Source: an uncultured Muribaculum sp.
GTDB lineage: Bacteria > Bacteroidota > Bacteroidia > Bacteroidales > Muribaculaceae
Assembly: GCA_910578835.1 (NCBI GenBank)
Contig: CAJTSK010000001.1
Coordinates: forward strand, 168,892 to 232,891
Direction of reading: 5' to 3'
Length of the DNA stretch: 64,000 bases
The position numbers and the translations under genes were made by a program. Below, one piece after another: positions 16,980 through 26,436 of the stretch. Below the pieces are notes generated by a model. It searched no databases. It was given only the letters and a program-made list of their open reading frames with translations, and had not been told where the DNA came from. Numbering within the stretch: the first letter of the stretch is position 1; the number at the start of each line of letters is the position of its first letter.

Positions 16980-17483
16980 TTATTGTATGGGTTTACGTAG
17001 TTCGATTACTTCAAGGTCTTTTATGGAGCCGTTGTCGAGGGTGAGGCGTATGAGGGTGCGCTGCTGTTGCCAGCCTTGCACGCCTGCCGCGCCGGGATTT
17101 ACATGGAGCATGTCAAGCTCATTGTCGTAAATCACTTTCAGTATGTGGCTGTGTCCGGTCACCATAAGCTTGATGCCGTTTTCGCGCAATATCGGTTTCA
17201 CCCCTCTGGAATATTTCCCGGGATATCCGCCGATATGGGTCATCCACACCTTCACTCCCTCTACGGTAAACATCTCCACTTCCTGACACTCGCGTCTTAC
17301 CGCACCATGGTCGATGTTGCCGGCGACCGCTCTTACTACCGGAGCCACGTCGCGCAACCGCTGGAGCAGGGTTATGTCGCCGATGTCGCCCGCATGCCAG
17401 ATTTCGTCGCAGTCGGCGAAATACTTTTCGTAGCGTTCATCCCAGTAGGAATGTGTGTCAGAGAGTATGCCTATCCGTTTCAT
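16980..17483 (-). CDS. YfcE/MJ0936-type metallophosphoesterase
   Basis: A 167-residue single-domain protein with all metal-binding motifs of the calcineurin-like family: DTH (Asp9, His11), HAGDIGD, AGNIDH, THIGG and GHSH. The length suits the short YfcE group of cytoplasmic phosphodiesterases, which hydrolyse bis-p-nitrophenyl phosphate in vitro but whose physiological substrates are largely unknown. No signal peptide is present, in contrast to its operon partners. It lies 3 bases after the amylase gene and 7 bases before the SPOR gene, so it is co-transcribed with both. Confidence 0.9.
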   Translation of the reverse strand: MKRIGILSDTHSYWDERYEKYFADCDEIWHAGDIGDITLLQRLRDVAPVVRAVAGNIDHGAVRRECQEVEMFTVEGVKVWMTHIGGYPGKYSRGVKPILRENGIKLMVTGHSHILKVIYDNELDMLHVNPGAAGVQGWQQQRTLIRLTLDNGSIKDLEVIELRKPIQ

Positions 17484-17486
17484 TTA

Positions 17487-19334
17487 TTATTCGAGTATGT
17501 ATAGCGCGCGTGGCGGGAATGTCATCTCTTCGGTTATAGTCACGTTGTCGCCTGAGAGCATGTCGTGGCGTGTGGTCCCGTAGGGGAGTATTTCCAGGGT
17601 GCGCTCCATGGTGGTGGTCACCGGGGAGTCGTTGCCGTTCATCATCACGATTACATCCTTGTCGCCAAGTTTGCGCTGATATACATAGATACCGTTTTCC
17701 GGCATGAAATGTTTTAACGAGCCTTCTGAAATCACTTTGTTTCCTTTGCGCCAGTTGAGCAGCTTTGCCATGAAGTCGTGAGCCTCGTTCTGCAGCGGGG
17801 TGCGTCCTTTTGCCGTGAATGCGTTGACTTTGTCTCCGGGAAATCCGCCGGGGAAGTCGCGGCGCACATATCCGTCGCTTTTCTCCTTGCTGCCGTTCAT
17901 GAGTATCTCTGTGCCGTAATATATCTGCGGTATGCCTCTGGAGGTGAGCAGGAATGTTATCGCCTGTTTCCACCATCCGAGGGTCTCAGGCTCTTCAAGC
18001 AGGAAGCGGTCGGTGTCGTGGTTGTCGAGGAAGGTAAGTATTTTCTGCGGTTCCGGGAAAAGGAAGTCGAGCGACAGGTGGTCGTAAATGTCGTTGAGTC
18101 CGGTAAGACGGTCGGTCTGTCCGGAAAATGCGTCTCTTGCCTTTATCGACAATACGAAGTCCATTACGGTAGGCAACTCCGGGTTGCGCTGACGGTTGAC
18201 ATATGAGTTGCGCTGCCAGAATGCCTCGCTGCCCTCGTTGTTATACCAGCATTCGCCGACGATGTTGAAGTTGGGGTATTCGCGTTCGACAGCTTTTATC
18301 CATTCAGCCATTGCGTCCATGTCGGCGTAGGGGTATGTGTCCATCCTTATGCCGTTGATTTTTGAGTCTTCAATCCACCATATTGAATTTTGGATGAGGT
18401 ATTTCATAAGGTGGGGATTGCGTTGGTTAAGGTCGGGCATCGACTCTACAAACCATCCGTCGACTGTGCGTTTCTTGTCATATTCGCTTGCATAGGGGTC
18501 GTGGATGGTGCTGAGACGGTAATTGGTCTGCACATATTTGTCGGGGAAGTTAAACCAGTCATGGGTGGGGCGGTTGGTAAACCACGGGTGGTTGCTGCCC
18601 GAGTGGTTGAATATCATGTCCATTACTACCTTTATGCCGCGCTTATGGGCGTCGGCGACAAATTTGCGCCATTCCTTGTTGCTTCCGAAACGCGGGTCGA
18701 TATTGTAATAGTCGGTGGTGGCATATCCATGGTATGCGCCTCCGGGCATATCGTTGGTAAGCACCGGGTTGACCCATACGGCAGTCACTCCGAGAGAGTC
18801 GATATAGCCGAGATGGCGTCTCATGCCCTCGATGTCGCCTCCGTGCCGGCCGTTAGGGTCGTCGCGGTCGTCAACAGTGGGATACTGAAGGGCGGAACAT
18901 TTTTTAGCGTCATCGGTGGTATCGCCCTTGGCAAAGCGGTCGGGCATAATGAGATACAATACATCTGATGCATCAAATCCTACATAATCTTCTCCTTTGC
19001 GGTCGCGTTGCTTTAGCTGATAGTTGACGGTCGACTTGCCTTTTTTGCCGCTGAACGTGATTTTTATATCGCCCGGCTTTGCTGTGTCGGCAATGTCAAG
19101 ATAGAGCAGCAGGTAGTCGGGATTTTCAAGATGTACTGTCTCGGCGAGTGTCACGCCCGGATATTGGAGCGATACGCTGCTGTCGGCGATTTTCGGACCG
19201 TAAACCATTAGCTGGAGCGTGTCCTGTTTCATTCCTGTCCACCAGTAAGGCGGTTCGATACGGTCAATTTTCGGCTGAGCCGACATTGTCATTGATGCAA
19301 TCATGACAGAGAAAAATAAAATGAGTTTTTTCAT
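17487..19334 (-). CDS. GH13 alpha-amylase/neopullulanase, SusA-like
   Basis: A 615-residue protein with a signal peptide, an N-terminal beta-sandwich of the cyclomaltodextrinase type (PPYWWTGM, VYGPKI) and a GH13 barrel. The catalytic residues are Asp332 (GIRMDTYPYAD, nucleophile), Glu361 (NIVGECWYN, acid/base) and Asp440 (LDNHDTDRF, transition-state stabiliser). A C-terminal beta domain ends the protein. The layout and size resemble the periplasmic neopullulanase SusA, which cuts malto-oligosaccharides. It follows the six-hairpin glycosidase gene by 6 bases. No SusC, SusD or SusR homologue is in the window, so this appears to be a separate alpha-glucan operon rather than a full sus locus. 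Confidence 0.92.
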   Translation of the reverse strand: MKKLILFFSVMIASMTMSAQPKIDRIEPPYWWTGMKQDTLQLMVYGPKIADSSVSLQYPGVTLAETVHLENPDYLLLYLDIADTAKPGDIKITFSGKKGKSTVNYQLKQRDRKGEDYVGFDASDVLYLIMPDRFAKGDTTDDAKKCSALQYPTVDDRDDPNGRHGGDIEGMRRHLGYIDSLGVTAVWVNPVLTNDMPGGAYHGYATTDYYNIDPRFGSNKEWRKFVADAHKRGIKVVMDMIFNHSGSNHPWFTNRPTHDWFNFPDKYVQTNYRLSTIHDPYASEYDKKRTVDGWFVESMPDLNQRNPHLMKYLIQNSIWWIEDSKINGIRMDTYPYADMDAMAEWIKAVEREYPNFNIVGECWYNNEGSEAFWQRNSYVNRQRNPELPTVMDFVLSIKARDAFSGQTDRLTGLNDIYDHLSLDFLFPEPQKILTFLDNHDTDRFLLEEPETLGWWKQAITFLLTSRGIPQIYYGTEILMNGSKEKSDGYVRRDFPGGFPGDKVNAFTAKGRTPLQNEAHDFMAKLLNWRKGNKVISEGSLKHFMPENGIYVYQRKLGDKDVIVMMNGNDSPVTTTMERTLEILPYGTTRHDMLSGDNVTITEEMTFPPRALYILE

Positions 19335-19340
19335 GTGATG

Positions 19341-22034
19341 TTACTGTTTTATGATTCTGGCATATCGTATGAGTGCCGTGTTGACTTTTTCGTTCATGTT
19401 GTCTACGTCGAGTCGGAGCGACAGGTGATTGACCCCGGCGTTGAGTTTTACGGGAATCATGTTGCTGAATCCGGTCGAAATCCATTCGTCGATGCCGCGC
19501 TGTGGCATTACGATGGCTCCGGCTTCCGCTCCATTTATGTAGAGCATGCGTATCGCACACTTGTTTTCAGTGTTTATCGGACCGCTGCCGTTGGCGTATC
19601 TCAGGTCAAAGAAGTAGTTGCCGCTCTCTTTTACCGTTACGTCGAAGTCTATTTGGGGATTGTAGTCTTTGCGTGTCTCGACAAACTGGGAGGCAATCTC
19701 CTTATTCTTTATATAAGAGGTTCCGGTCTTACCCATTGATGAGGCATCGACTACTGTCAATGCTTCTTCGGGAATATACTCATAGGGCTTGTTGGTAAAT
19801 CCGCTGAATGTCTCTTTTTCAACCGGCACGACATCCATCAGGGAATATACTCCCTGCGGGATGAAATTTACCGTGGAAGTGGTAATCTGGTCGAGGAAGT
19901 TGGAATTGACAGTGATATTGTAGGCTATGCCTTCGGTGAAATTCTCGATAGTCCCCTTGCCGTCGCTGTTCCAGCTGATAACGGGGGTGGAGGGCATCCA
20001 AGCCTGAGGCTGGTTGTTGATTTCCGATTTGGGAGCGGGGCTGTTGTCGAGCGTTATCACGATTTCTACGTCACCTTTTATGTCGGCGGGTATCGACTGT
20101 GTGCTCTCTTCTTTGCCGTTTACTGTAAATGACTTTACGTTGACTCCTGTGCCTATTACCTTGATAGTGAGGTTGGCGTCACGGTAATGGAAGTTGCTGA
20201 GTGTCTTTTCTCCGGAGAGAGCCGGGGGTACTACCGGGGAAAATCTGATTCCGTCGGGTTTGAAGTCCATACCCATTATGACACGGTATATCATTGCGGC
20301 CATGCCTGTGCAGCTCCATAGCTGGCTGTCGGAGTTGACCGCCGTGCCACGGAAATCGCCGTTATGGGCAACAAATAGTTCCTTGTTGGTGCCGAACAGG
20401 GCTGCTGCACGGAACATCGAGGCAAGCCCTTTCTCTACAGCCGCCATATTGCGGGCTTTAGCCGCTGCGACATTCCAGTAGGCCTGAACGAACGGCCACA
20501 CTGCATCATTGTGATATGGCTTGATGTTGGGTTGCTGCGGGTAGACTGATGAAATACCGTAAGGGGTATACGGGGTCTTGCTGATGATTGACTTTGCCAT
20601 TTCCGGATTTGCCACATCAAAGATTATGGCAAGTGCCTGACCGAGGTTGTCGACGGTCTGCGACTGGATGGGATAAACCCCGCCATACAGATACTCGCTG
20701 TAATAGCCCATGTTGGGTATCCAGAGGTTGTTGTTGATAGAATTGGCTATTTCCTTGTCAATGCCGAGCCACATGGGTATGGTGTTGTTGTCGGGCGACT
20801 CCGCTATCATGGCGTCACGTACCTTGAACGCTTCGGCAAATACCACATTTGTTCCGAGACACATAGACTCATATATATCTTTGGGCTGCATCCATTTAGG
20901 ATAGGTCTGCTCGCGCCAGTCAAGGTAGCTTTGCTCTCCGTGCATGAGTTTGTAGGTATCGTTCCACACTACCCGCATGTCGTCGTTGAGCGTATTCTCG
21001 ATTGCATTTATCGCTTCGTCAAGCATTGATTTGTCTCCGGTCACCTTGTATATTTCCCATGCGGCGAGTGCCCACACCACGCGGTCGCTTGACACCGGCC
21101 ATGAGCCACCCGACCCTGTATCCTGGATTATGACTTTGCCGTTTTTGCCCTCTTTAAGTTTGGCGCGAAGGCTGCGCAATGAGTTCTCCGGGTCAATCAT
21201 TGCGAGCGACAGGTAGATTGAATAGCTTACGTCACGAGTCCACACACCGTCCCACTCTTTTCCAGCCCGGTAAGTCGAGTCGGGGCGAAGGTCGCTTTTT
21301 ATTTCTGCTATCGCCATGTTGTAAAGCGCGTCGACGAGCGGCTGGTCGGAGCTGTATTGTGGCATGTCGGCGGCTATGGTGTCGATTTTCCAGCCATCTT
21401 TGTTGGGCTGTAGCTCTTTGTCCGGGTTCAGGTTGAGGGTCACCTCATATATGCCGTCGCCACGGTCATTGAGCTTTCTGTCATGTTTGCCATAAAGATT
21501 TTCAAAGTCCCAGGTGAGCGGCTCGACGCTTCCTGCCACCCAGACGCCCTTGAAGTCATCTTTGAAAATGGTGTCGTTGGTCGGTGTCACGTAATATCCA
21601 CGCTCCTTGAAAGAGTTAAGCACCGGCTGCATGTTGACTTTGAGTGTCCAGCGGGTGTTTTTTTCAAGCTTGGCAGGGGTGTCGGCTTTGATTGAGTCAA
21701 TTTTTGCAAGCGCTTCGCCAAAAGTAAATATTGTGTCGGCTCCAATCATCACGTCATGGGTCTTACCCTGCGGAAGCTCGTTGTCACGGCTGTTGAGCGA
21801 CAGCTTGAAGTGGAGCAATTGCGAGATACCGCTTTCTTCAGGACTCCTGTAGTCGCTGGTGATTTCGGTGGGGCTGACTGCGCGTGCAGTGAATCCTCCC
21901 TGAACCACACGGTCGGTATATACTGAAAATTCCTCAGAGGAGTAAAGCACATCGGTGGGCTGTGATGTATTGTTGCACGCCGTTGTCGCTACTGACAACA
22001 GGGTGACTGCCGATATGGCGCTGTTAAGTTTCAT
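19341..22034 (-). CDS. Six-hairpin (alpha/alpha)6 glycosidase lipoprotein of the trehalase/debranching type
   Basis: An 897-residue lipoprotein (lipobox TTAC, Cys20). An N-terminal beta domain (residues 25-230) is followed by a six-hairpin toroid (about 235-640) with GKEWDGVWTRDVSYS, GSGGSWPVSSDRVVWALAAWEIY, WGSCTGM-like LWSCTGMAAMIYRV and PYHNDAVWPFVQAYW, the pattern of GH15/GH37/GH63/GH65-like enzymes. A C-terminal beta-sandwich (about 760-897) resembles a CBM6/35-type binding module. I cannot place it in a GH family with certainty. Co-transcription with a SusA-like amylase suggests an alpha-glucan or maltose-type substrate. It is the first gene of its operon; no strong promoter match was found upstream. 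Confidence 0.75.
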   Translation of the reverse strand: MKLNSAISAVTLLSVATTACNNTSQPTDVLYSSEEFSVYTDRVVQGGFTARAVSPTEITSDYRSPEESGISQLLHFKLSLNSRDNELPQGKTHDVMIGADTIFTFGEALAKIDSIKADTPAKLEKNTRWTLKVNMQPVLNSFKERGYYVTPTNDTIFKDDFKGVWVAGSVEPLTWDFENLYGKHDRKLNDRGDGIYEVTLNLNPDKELQPNKDGWKIDTIAADMPQYSSDQPLVDALYNMAIAEIKSDLRPDSTYRAGKEWDGVWTRDVSYSIYLSLAMIDPENSLRSLRAKLKEGKNGKVIIQDTGSGGSWPVSSDRVVWALAAWEIYKVTGDKSMLDEAINAIENTLNDDMRVVWNDTYKLMHGEQSYLDWREQTYPKWMQPKDIYESMCLGTNVVFAEAFKVRDAMIAESPDNNTIPMWLGIDKEIANSINNNLWIPNMGYYSEYLYGGVYPIQSQTVDNLGQALAIIFDVANPEMAKSIISKTPYTPYGISSVYPQQPNIKPYHNDAVWPFVQAYWNVAAAKARNMAAVEKGLASMFRAAALFGTNKELFVAHNGDFRGTAVNSDSQLWSCTGMAAMIYRVIMGMDFKPDGIRFSPVVPPALSGEKTLSNFHYRDANLTIKVIGTGVNVKSFTVNGKEESTQSIPADIKGDVEIVITLDNSPAPKSEINNQPQAWMPSTPVISWNSDGKGTIENFTEGIAYNITVNSNFLDQITTSTVNFIPQGVYSLMDVVPVEKETFSGFTNKPYEYIPEEALTVVDASSMGKTGTSYIKNKEIASQFVETRKDYNPQIDFDVTVKESGNYFFDLRYANGSGPINTENKCAIRMLYINGAEAGAIVMPQRGIDEWISTGFSNMIPVKLNAGVNHLSLRLDVDNMNEKVNTALIRYARIIKQ

Positions 22035-22167
22035 CTCTTATTAGTTTTATTCAATATTATCTACCTGTCGAAACACAGAACGACCGCTAAGATAGTGAAA
22101 ATACTCCAACTTGTGAAATAAAATGACTTCCATTGCCTGTTAAAGGTCTTTTTTAAGAAAAATATGT

Positions 22168-22175
22168 TAACTTTG
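22168..22175 (+). promoter_or_regulatory. -7 element of the obgE promoter
   Basis: TAACTTTG matches TAnnTTTG fully. Transcription would begin near 22182, giving a leader of about 67 bases that contains the hairpin at 22190-22222. Confidence 0.5.
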
Positions 22176-22189
22176 TGAAAGCAAAAGGA

Positions 22190-22230
22190 CTTTGCGCCGT
22201 TGAACACCATCACGGCGCAAAGTGTTTTTC
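22190..22230 (+). promoter_or_regulatory. Terminator-like leader hairpin before obgE (candidate attenuator)
   Basis: CTTTGCGCCGT at 22190-22200 pairs perfectly over 11 bases with ACGGCGCAAAG at 22212-22222; an 11-base loop separates them and TGTTTTTC follows. It stands between the probable promoter and the obgE start at 22249. A complete intrinsic terminator in this place would stop part of the transcripts before obgE. Confidence 0.5.
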
Positions 22231-22248
22231 TACTAAAGATTGAATAAT

Positions 22249-23439
22249 ATGGCAGAATCCAACTTTATCGATTACGTTAAGATTATGTGCCGCTCAGGTA
22301 AGGGCGGTGCCGGCTCGCGTCATTTCTATCGTGCTAAATATGTGCCTAAAGGCGGTCCCGACGGCGGTGACGGCGGAAGGGGCGGACACATAATATTGCG
22401 TGGCAATAAAAATATGTGGACTCTTCTACCGCTGAAATACCAGCGTCACGTCTTTGCCGGCAACGGACAGTCGGGCTCCGGAGGCAGGAGTTTCGGTAAG
22501 GATGGTGAAGACAAGATAATAGAAGTGCCATGTGGCACAGTCGTGTTTGATGCCGAGACTGGCGAGTTTCTCTGTGAGGTGACCGACGACGGTGAAGAGA
22601 TAAAATTGCTGAAAGGTGGTAAGGGCGGTCTTGGCAACTGGCATTTCAAGAGTGCGACCAACCGCACTCCCCGTTATGCGCAGCCGGGTGAGCCGGCAAT
22701 CGAGAAGACGGTGATTCTTGAATTGAAACTGCTTGGCGATGTAGGTCTTGTCGGTTTCCCTAATGCCGGAAAGTCGACATTGCTGTCATCTATCTCCGCC
22801 GCGCGCCCCAAGATTGCCGACTATCCGTTTACTACGATGGAGCCGCAGCTCGGTATCGTGAGCTACCGTGATAATCGCTCGTTTGTCATGGCCGACATTC
22901 CCGGTATCATTGAGGGAGCAAGCGAGGGCAAGGGGCTCGGATTGCGTTTCCTCCGTCATATCGAGCGTAATGCTGTGTTGCTCTTTATGGTGCCTGCCGA
23001 TGCTGCCGACATCAAGAAGGAGTATGAGATTTTGCTTAATGAGCTTGAACGCTTCAACCCCGAGCTTATGAGTAAGCAGAAAGTGCTCGCGATAAGCAAG
23101 AGCGACATGCTTGACGACGAGCTTATGGCCGAAATCGAGAAGGAGCTTCCCGCTGATGTGCACCATGTGTTTATATCTTCCGTGTCAGGGTTGGGAATAC
23201 AGACCCTGAAAGATATGCTCTGGAAAGCTATAACCGATGAATCAAACCGCATCGAGCCTATGCCGATTACTCACCGCCGTCTTGACGGTCACCACAGGGT
23301 AAGGGAAGAGGATGAATTTATATTTGAAAATCCCGAGACTCCCGACCCTGATGAAGATGAGCTATATGACGATGAGGAGTTTGACGGCGACTGGGACGAC
23401 TCATGGGAAGATTATGACGGCAGCTATGACGCCGAGTGA
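22249..23439 (+). CDS. obgE: GTPase ObgE/CgtA
   Basis: A 396-residue protein with the Gly-rich Obg domain (residues 1-158; SGKGGAGSRHF, GGPDGGDGGRGG), then a G domain with P-loop GFPNAGKST near residue 169, switch region PFTTMEPQLG, G3 motif ADIPGIIEGAS, and G4-like SKSD. It ends in a strongly acidic tail of about 35 residues, common in Bacteroidetes members. Obg is a 50S ribosome assembly GTPase. The ATG at 22249 is chosen because the upstream in-frame TTG at 22240 adds only three residues. The pgeF gene overlaps its 3' end. Confidence 0.97.
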   Translation: MAESNFIDYVKIMCRSGKGGAGSRHFYRAKYVPKGGPDGGDGGRGGHIILRGNKNMWTLLPLKYQRHVFAGNGQSGSGGRSFGKDGEDKIIEVPCGTVVFDAETGEFLCEVTDDGEEIKLLKGGKGGLGNWHFKSATNRTPRYAQPGEPAIEKTVILELKLLGDVGLVGFPNAGKSTLLSSISAARPKIADYPFTTMEPQLGIVSYRDNRSFVMADIPGIIEGASEGKGLGLRFLRHIERNAVLLFMVPADAADIKKEYEILLNELERFNPELMSKQKVLAISKSDMLDDELMAEIEKELPADVHHVFISSVSGLGIQTLKDMLWKAITDESNRIEPMPITHRRLDGHHRVREEDEFIFENPETPDPDEDELYDDEEFDGDWDDSWEDYDGSYDAE

Positions 23440-24175
23440 TGCCGCAATCAGTCAAGTACTCATAGCCAAGGGGATTAAGGCTTATTTTACCTCCCGCGGA
23501 GAGGTGAGCGCTTCGCCATATTCGGGATTTAACATATGTCACTACACAGGTGACAGTCAGGAGAGCGTGGACAGTTGCCGCGCTCGTCTTGAACATTGCG
23601 CCGGGTTGATGCCGGGCGCGATTATTGTGCCACGACAGACCCATTCGGTCAATTGCCGGGTCATTGATTCTTTTCCGGTAGAAGAGAGTGATATTGAAAA
23701 TGTAGATGCGCTTGTCACCACGCTTCATGGTGTGGCGGTAGGGGTATCGACTGCCGATTGTGTGCCGGTGCTTCTCGCTGACACGGTGAATGGTGTCATC
23801 GCGGCGGCTCATGCCGGGTGGCGTGGTGCGGTAGGCGGAATCGTGGATGTGACACTTTCCCGGATGGTTGCTCTTGGTGCTGAACCGCGCTACATAAAGG
23901 CGGTAATGGGTCCATGTATATGTCGGGATTGCTTTGAAGTGGGAGAGGAGGTCGCCGGGCAATTTCCTGATGATTGTGTCGTGCGCGAGGAGGGGTGTAA
24001 GCCTCATGTCGACCTTCCGGCTTATGTCGCGTCACGGTTGATTGCGGGTGGTGTTTCTCCTATGTGTATCGCCATGCCGTCGGCATGTACTAAGTGTGAC
24101 AGCGACCGTTATTTCTCGGCACGTGCGCTTGGCATCAATTCGGGTCGTAATTTCTCAATGATAGTCATGGACTGA
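23414..24175 (+). CDS. pgeF: PgeF/YfiH laccase-domain protein (peptidoglycan editing factor)
   Basis: A 253-residue protein of the multicopper polyphenol oxidase-like family. The metal ligands are visible as His77 (RQTHS), Cys116 (STADCVPVLL) and His133 (AAHAGWRG). Members are reported to edit peptidoglycan precursors in E. coli, and others show purine nucleoside phosphorylase activity. The frame is open back to 23312, deep within obgE, but family alignment and the ATG at 23414 (MTAAMTPSDA) give the natural length; the ATG at 23426 is possible. It overlaps obgE by 26 bases, which indicates translational coupling. No terminator was seen after it. Confidence 0.92.
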   Translation: MTAAMTPSDAAISQVLIAKGIKAYFTSRGEVSASPYSGFNICHYTGDSQESVDSCRARLEHCAGLMPGAIIVPRQTHSVNCRVIDSFPVEESDIENVDALVTTLHGVAVGVSTADCVPVLLADTVNGVIAAAHAGWRGAVGGIVDVTLSRMVALGAEPRYIKAVMGPCICRDCFEVGEEVAGQFPDDCVVREEGCKPHVDLPAYVASRLIAGGVSPMCIAMPSACTKCDSDRYFSARALGINSGRNFSMIVMD

Positions 24176-24241
24176 CCCGATAAGTTCAGTCGTCACAGAT
24201 ACATTGCCGCTTGTCACATAGATTCGCTATTTAAGGTCACA

Positions 24242-24276
24242 TAATTATAGCTTTGTTCCGGAAAAAGCTAATTATT
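24242..24276 (+). promoter_or_regulatory. Promoter and imperfect inverted repeat before the receptor/two-component operon
   Basis: TAGCTTTG at 24248-24255 is a full TAnnTTTG match. It is embedded in an imperfect dyad, TAATTATAGCTTT against AAAAGCTAATTA, with an 8-base centre. A regulator bound here would cover the -7 element and the start site. The receptor start codon follows at 24282. Confidence 0.45.
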
Positions 24277-24281
24277 GTGAT

Positions 24282-26435
24282 ATGCGTTTGGATTTTTATT
24301 TTGTTGCTCTGTTTTTGAGCTTAGGCTGTTCCGCTTTTGGCGGAAATGCCGCCGGTCGTGAAGAGCCTGATTCGTTGCCGATGACGGTAAATCTTGATGA
24401 GGTGTCGGTGGTGGCGCGTAAACCCGATGTTGCGGTTTCAGCAGAAAAGATTGTCTATACCCCGTCAGCGACCATTTCCGGCAGTAGCGGGTCGCTATAC
24501 GATGCTATCTCCTCCATGCCGGGAGTTACATTGGATGCGTCAGGCAAGATTTCGATAAACGGAATCAGCGGAGTCAAGCTTCTTATTGACGGGCGTAAGA
24601 CCATTCTTTCCGGCGAATCGCTTCTCAACTACCTTAAATCATTACCGTCAACATCGGTCAACCGTATTGAGATTAACTCGGTGCCATCGGCGCGACATGA
24701 GGCTTCCGGGGCAATGACTACGATTGATGTTGTGATTAACAAGCGTCGTGACGAAGGTTTTACTCTTGGATTCAACGGTAACTTGCGGGTATGGAAGGCT
24801 CCACGCGCTTTTACCGGTATTTTGGGCGAGTATAGTCGTGGAAAGCATCATTTTGCCTTGAATTACGCATTTATGACGGCAAGGAATCCGTCTGACCTTT
24901 TTACTGACCGTCCTTATGTGTTGCAGGAAAACCGTATGCTGCAGACTTATAACCGCGAGCGCGATAATGTCATGCACAATGTCGTTGCTGAATATGATTT
25001 GTTCCTGTCTGACAGACTGAAGGCGGGAGCATCATTAAATGTCAATTTCTATGACAGGCGAGAAAAATCATCGATGATTACAACTATACCGTCGCTTGGT
25101 GATTGTGTGGTGACCGACAATGACATGAGGTCCATCACGCGTAATATCTATGGTAATGTATATTTTAAATATCGCTTTTCAGAAAAGAGTGATATTGCCG
25201 CAAATTATGATTTCTTTAATTATCATAGCGATGAGCGCCAGATGATGGGTGATGACGATGGTTATCGGCTTAACGGCGACATGGGCGGTTATGTGTCAGG
25301 ATACGTAGGCTCGGTTGATTATGGGTTTAAGCCTACACGTCAGTGGAAATTTATCACCGGCATCAAGACTTCATTTATCAATATCGATAACGGCGGTCAA
25401 TATGACGACGGGGAGGGCGCAGCTATGGAAAATCTCTGCTCGGCGTTTGGCTATAAAGAAAATGTCAATGCTGTCTATGCCGAGCTTCAGAGAAAGGGGG
25501 CTGTCGTGGCGGTTACTCTCGGTGTGAGAGTCGAGCAGAATAACGCTCACGCTATATTCAGTGGAAATGAGGCTGCTGAAAAGTGTGACTACACGATTCA
25601 TGATTGGGGCGTATTTCCTAATGCGTCGGTAAATGTAAGGCTTGGCGAGCGGGGTGGCGTGAATCTGTCTTATGCCCGGCGCAGGGAGATGCCAAATTAT
25701 GGTGACCTTAATCCGTTTGTCTATATCTACGACGATATAACACATGTGGGTGGTAATATCGGGTTGCGACCTGCTGTATCTGATAATTTGCAGGTAGCCT
25801 GGGCTTATGGCTCGCAGTTGCGTATTAGCTTGTCAGGTGCGGTTGTTAATGATGCCGTGGCAAGATGTTTTCGCGAGATATCTGACAGGGTGGTTTATGT
25901 GACACCCGAAAATCTTCCTCTTCATTTGAAAGGAGCGTTTACTGTGTCGCTTGTCAATCTGTCGCCGGTAGAGTGGTGGTCAGTGTCGGTTAACGGAACA
26001 TTGGCTTACAATGATTATCGCTTCCCTGCCGCTACCGCAATTCCTTCCAACCGTCTTATGACCCCGATTGCCGACTGTCGCAATATGTTTATGTTAGGAC
26101 GAGGTTGGTCGGCTGAACTCTCCGGCTCATTTACCGGAAAAGCTGCTTATGGGCAGGCGGTTGTAAGTCCGTTTGGAAAGATTTATATCGGCATGAGAAA
26201 GTCGTTTTGGTCAGGTAAAGGGTCTTTGACGCTGTTTGTGCGCGATATTCTCAACACCAATTATCATGCTTCTACAATCATGCTTGAAGGGAAAACCGCT
26301 CACCTTACCGAGCGCGAGTATGAAGACATGAGGCTTGTCGGGGTGTCGCTGTCATTGCGGTTTAAGTCGGGCAATGTCAGGCGACAGGAGCGGCGTCAGG
26401 AGTTGATAGATGAAATTAAACGAGTAAATTTGTAA
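24282..26435 (+). CDS. TonB-dependent receptor-like outer membrane beta-barrel protein
   Basis: A 717-residue outer membrane protein. After the signal peptide comes a short plug: LDEVSVVARKP, then DAISSMPGVTLDASGKISING and KLLIDGRKTILSG, ending with INSVPSARHEASGAMTTIDVVI. The remaining 550 residues are alternating beta-strand sequence of the OMP_b-brl_3 type. The usual N-terminal carboxypeptidase-regulatory-like domain is absent. No SusD partner is adjacent. The gene is followed 1 base later by a LytS-type kinase and then a LytTR regulator, so the three form one operon. The ligand is unknown; a sensory or peptide/metal uptake role is possible. Confidence 0.82.
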   Translation: MRLDFYFVALFLSLGCSAFGGNAAGREEPDSLPMTVNLDEVSVVARKPDVAVSAEKIVYTPSATISGSSGSLYDAISSMPGVTLDASGKISINGISGVKLLIDGRKTILSGESLLNYLKSLPSTSVNRIEINSVPSARHEASGAMTTIDVVINKRRDEGFTLGFNGNLRVWKAPRAFTGILGEYSRGKHHFALNYAFMTARNPSDLFTDRPYVLQENRMLQTYNRERDNVMHNVVAEYDLFLSDRLKAGASLNVNFYDRREKSSMITTIPSLGDCVVTDNDMRSITRNIYGNVYFKYRFSEKSDIAANYDFFNYHSDERQMMGDDDGYRLNGDMGGYVSGYVGSVDYGFKPTRQWKFITGIKTSFINIDNGGQYDDGEGAAMENLCSAFGYKENVNAVYAELQRKGAVVAVTLGVRVEQNNAHAIFSGNEAAEKCDYTIHDWGVFPNASVNVRLGERGGVNLSYARRREMPNYGDLNPFVYIYDDITHVGGNIGLRPAVSDNLQVAWAYGSQLRISLSGAVVNDAVARCFREISDRVVYVTPENLPLHLKGAFTVSLVNLSPVEWWSVSVNGTLAYNDYRFPAATAIPSNRLMTPIADCRNMFMLGRGWSAELSGSFTGKAAYGQAVVSPFGKIYIGMRKSFWSGKGSLTLFVRDILNTNYHASTIMLEGKTAHLTEREYEDMRLVGVSLSLRFKSGNVRRQERRQELIDEIKRVNL

Positions 26436-26436
26436 T

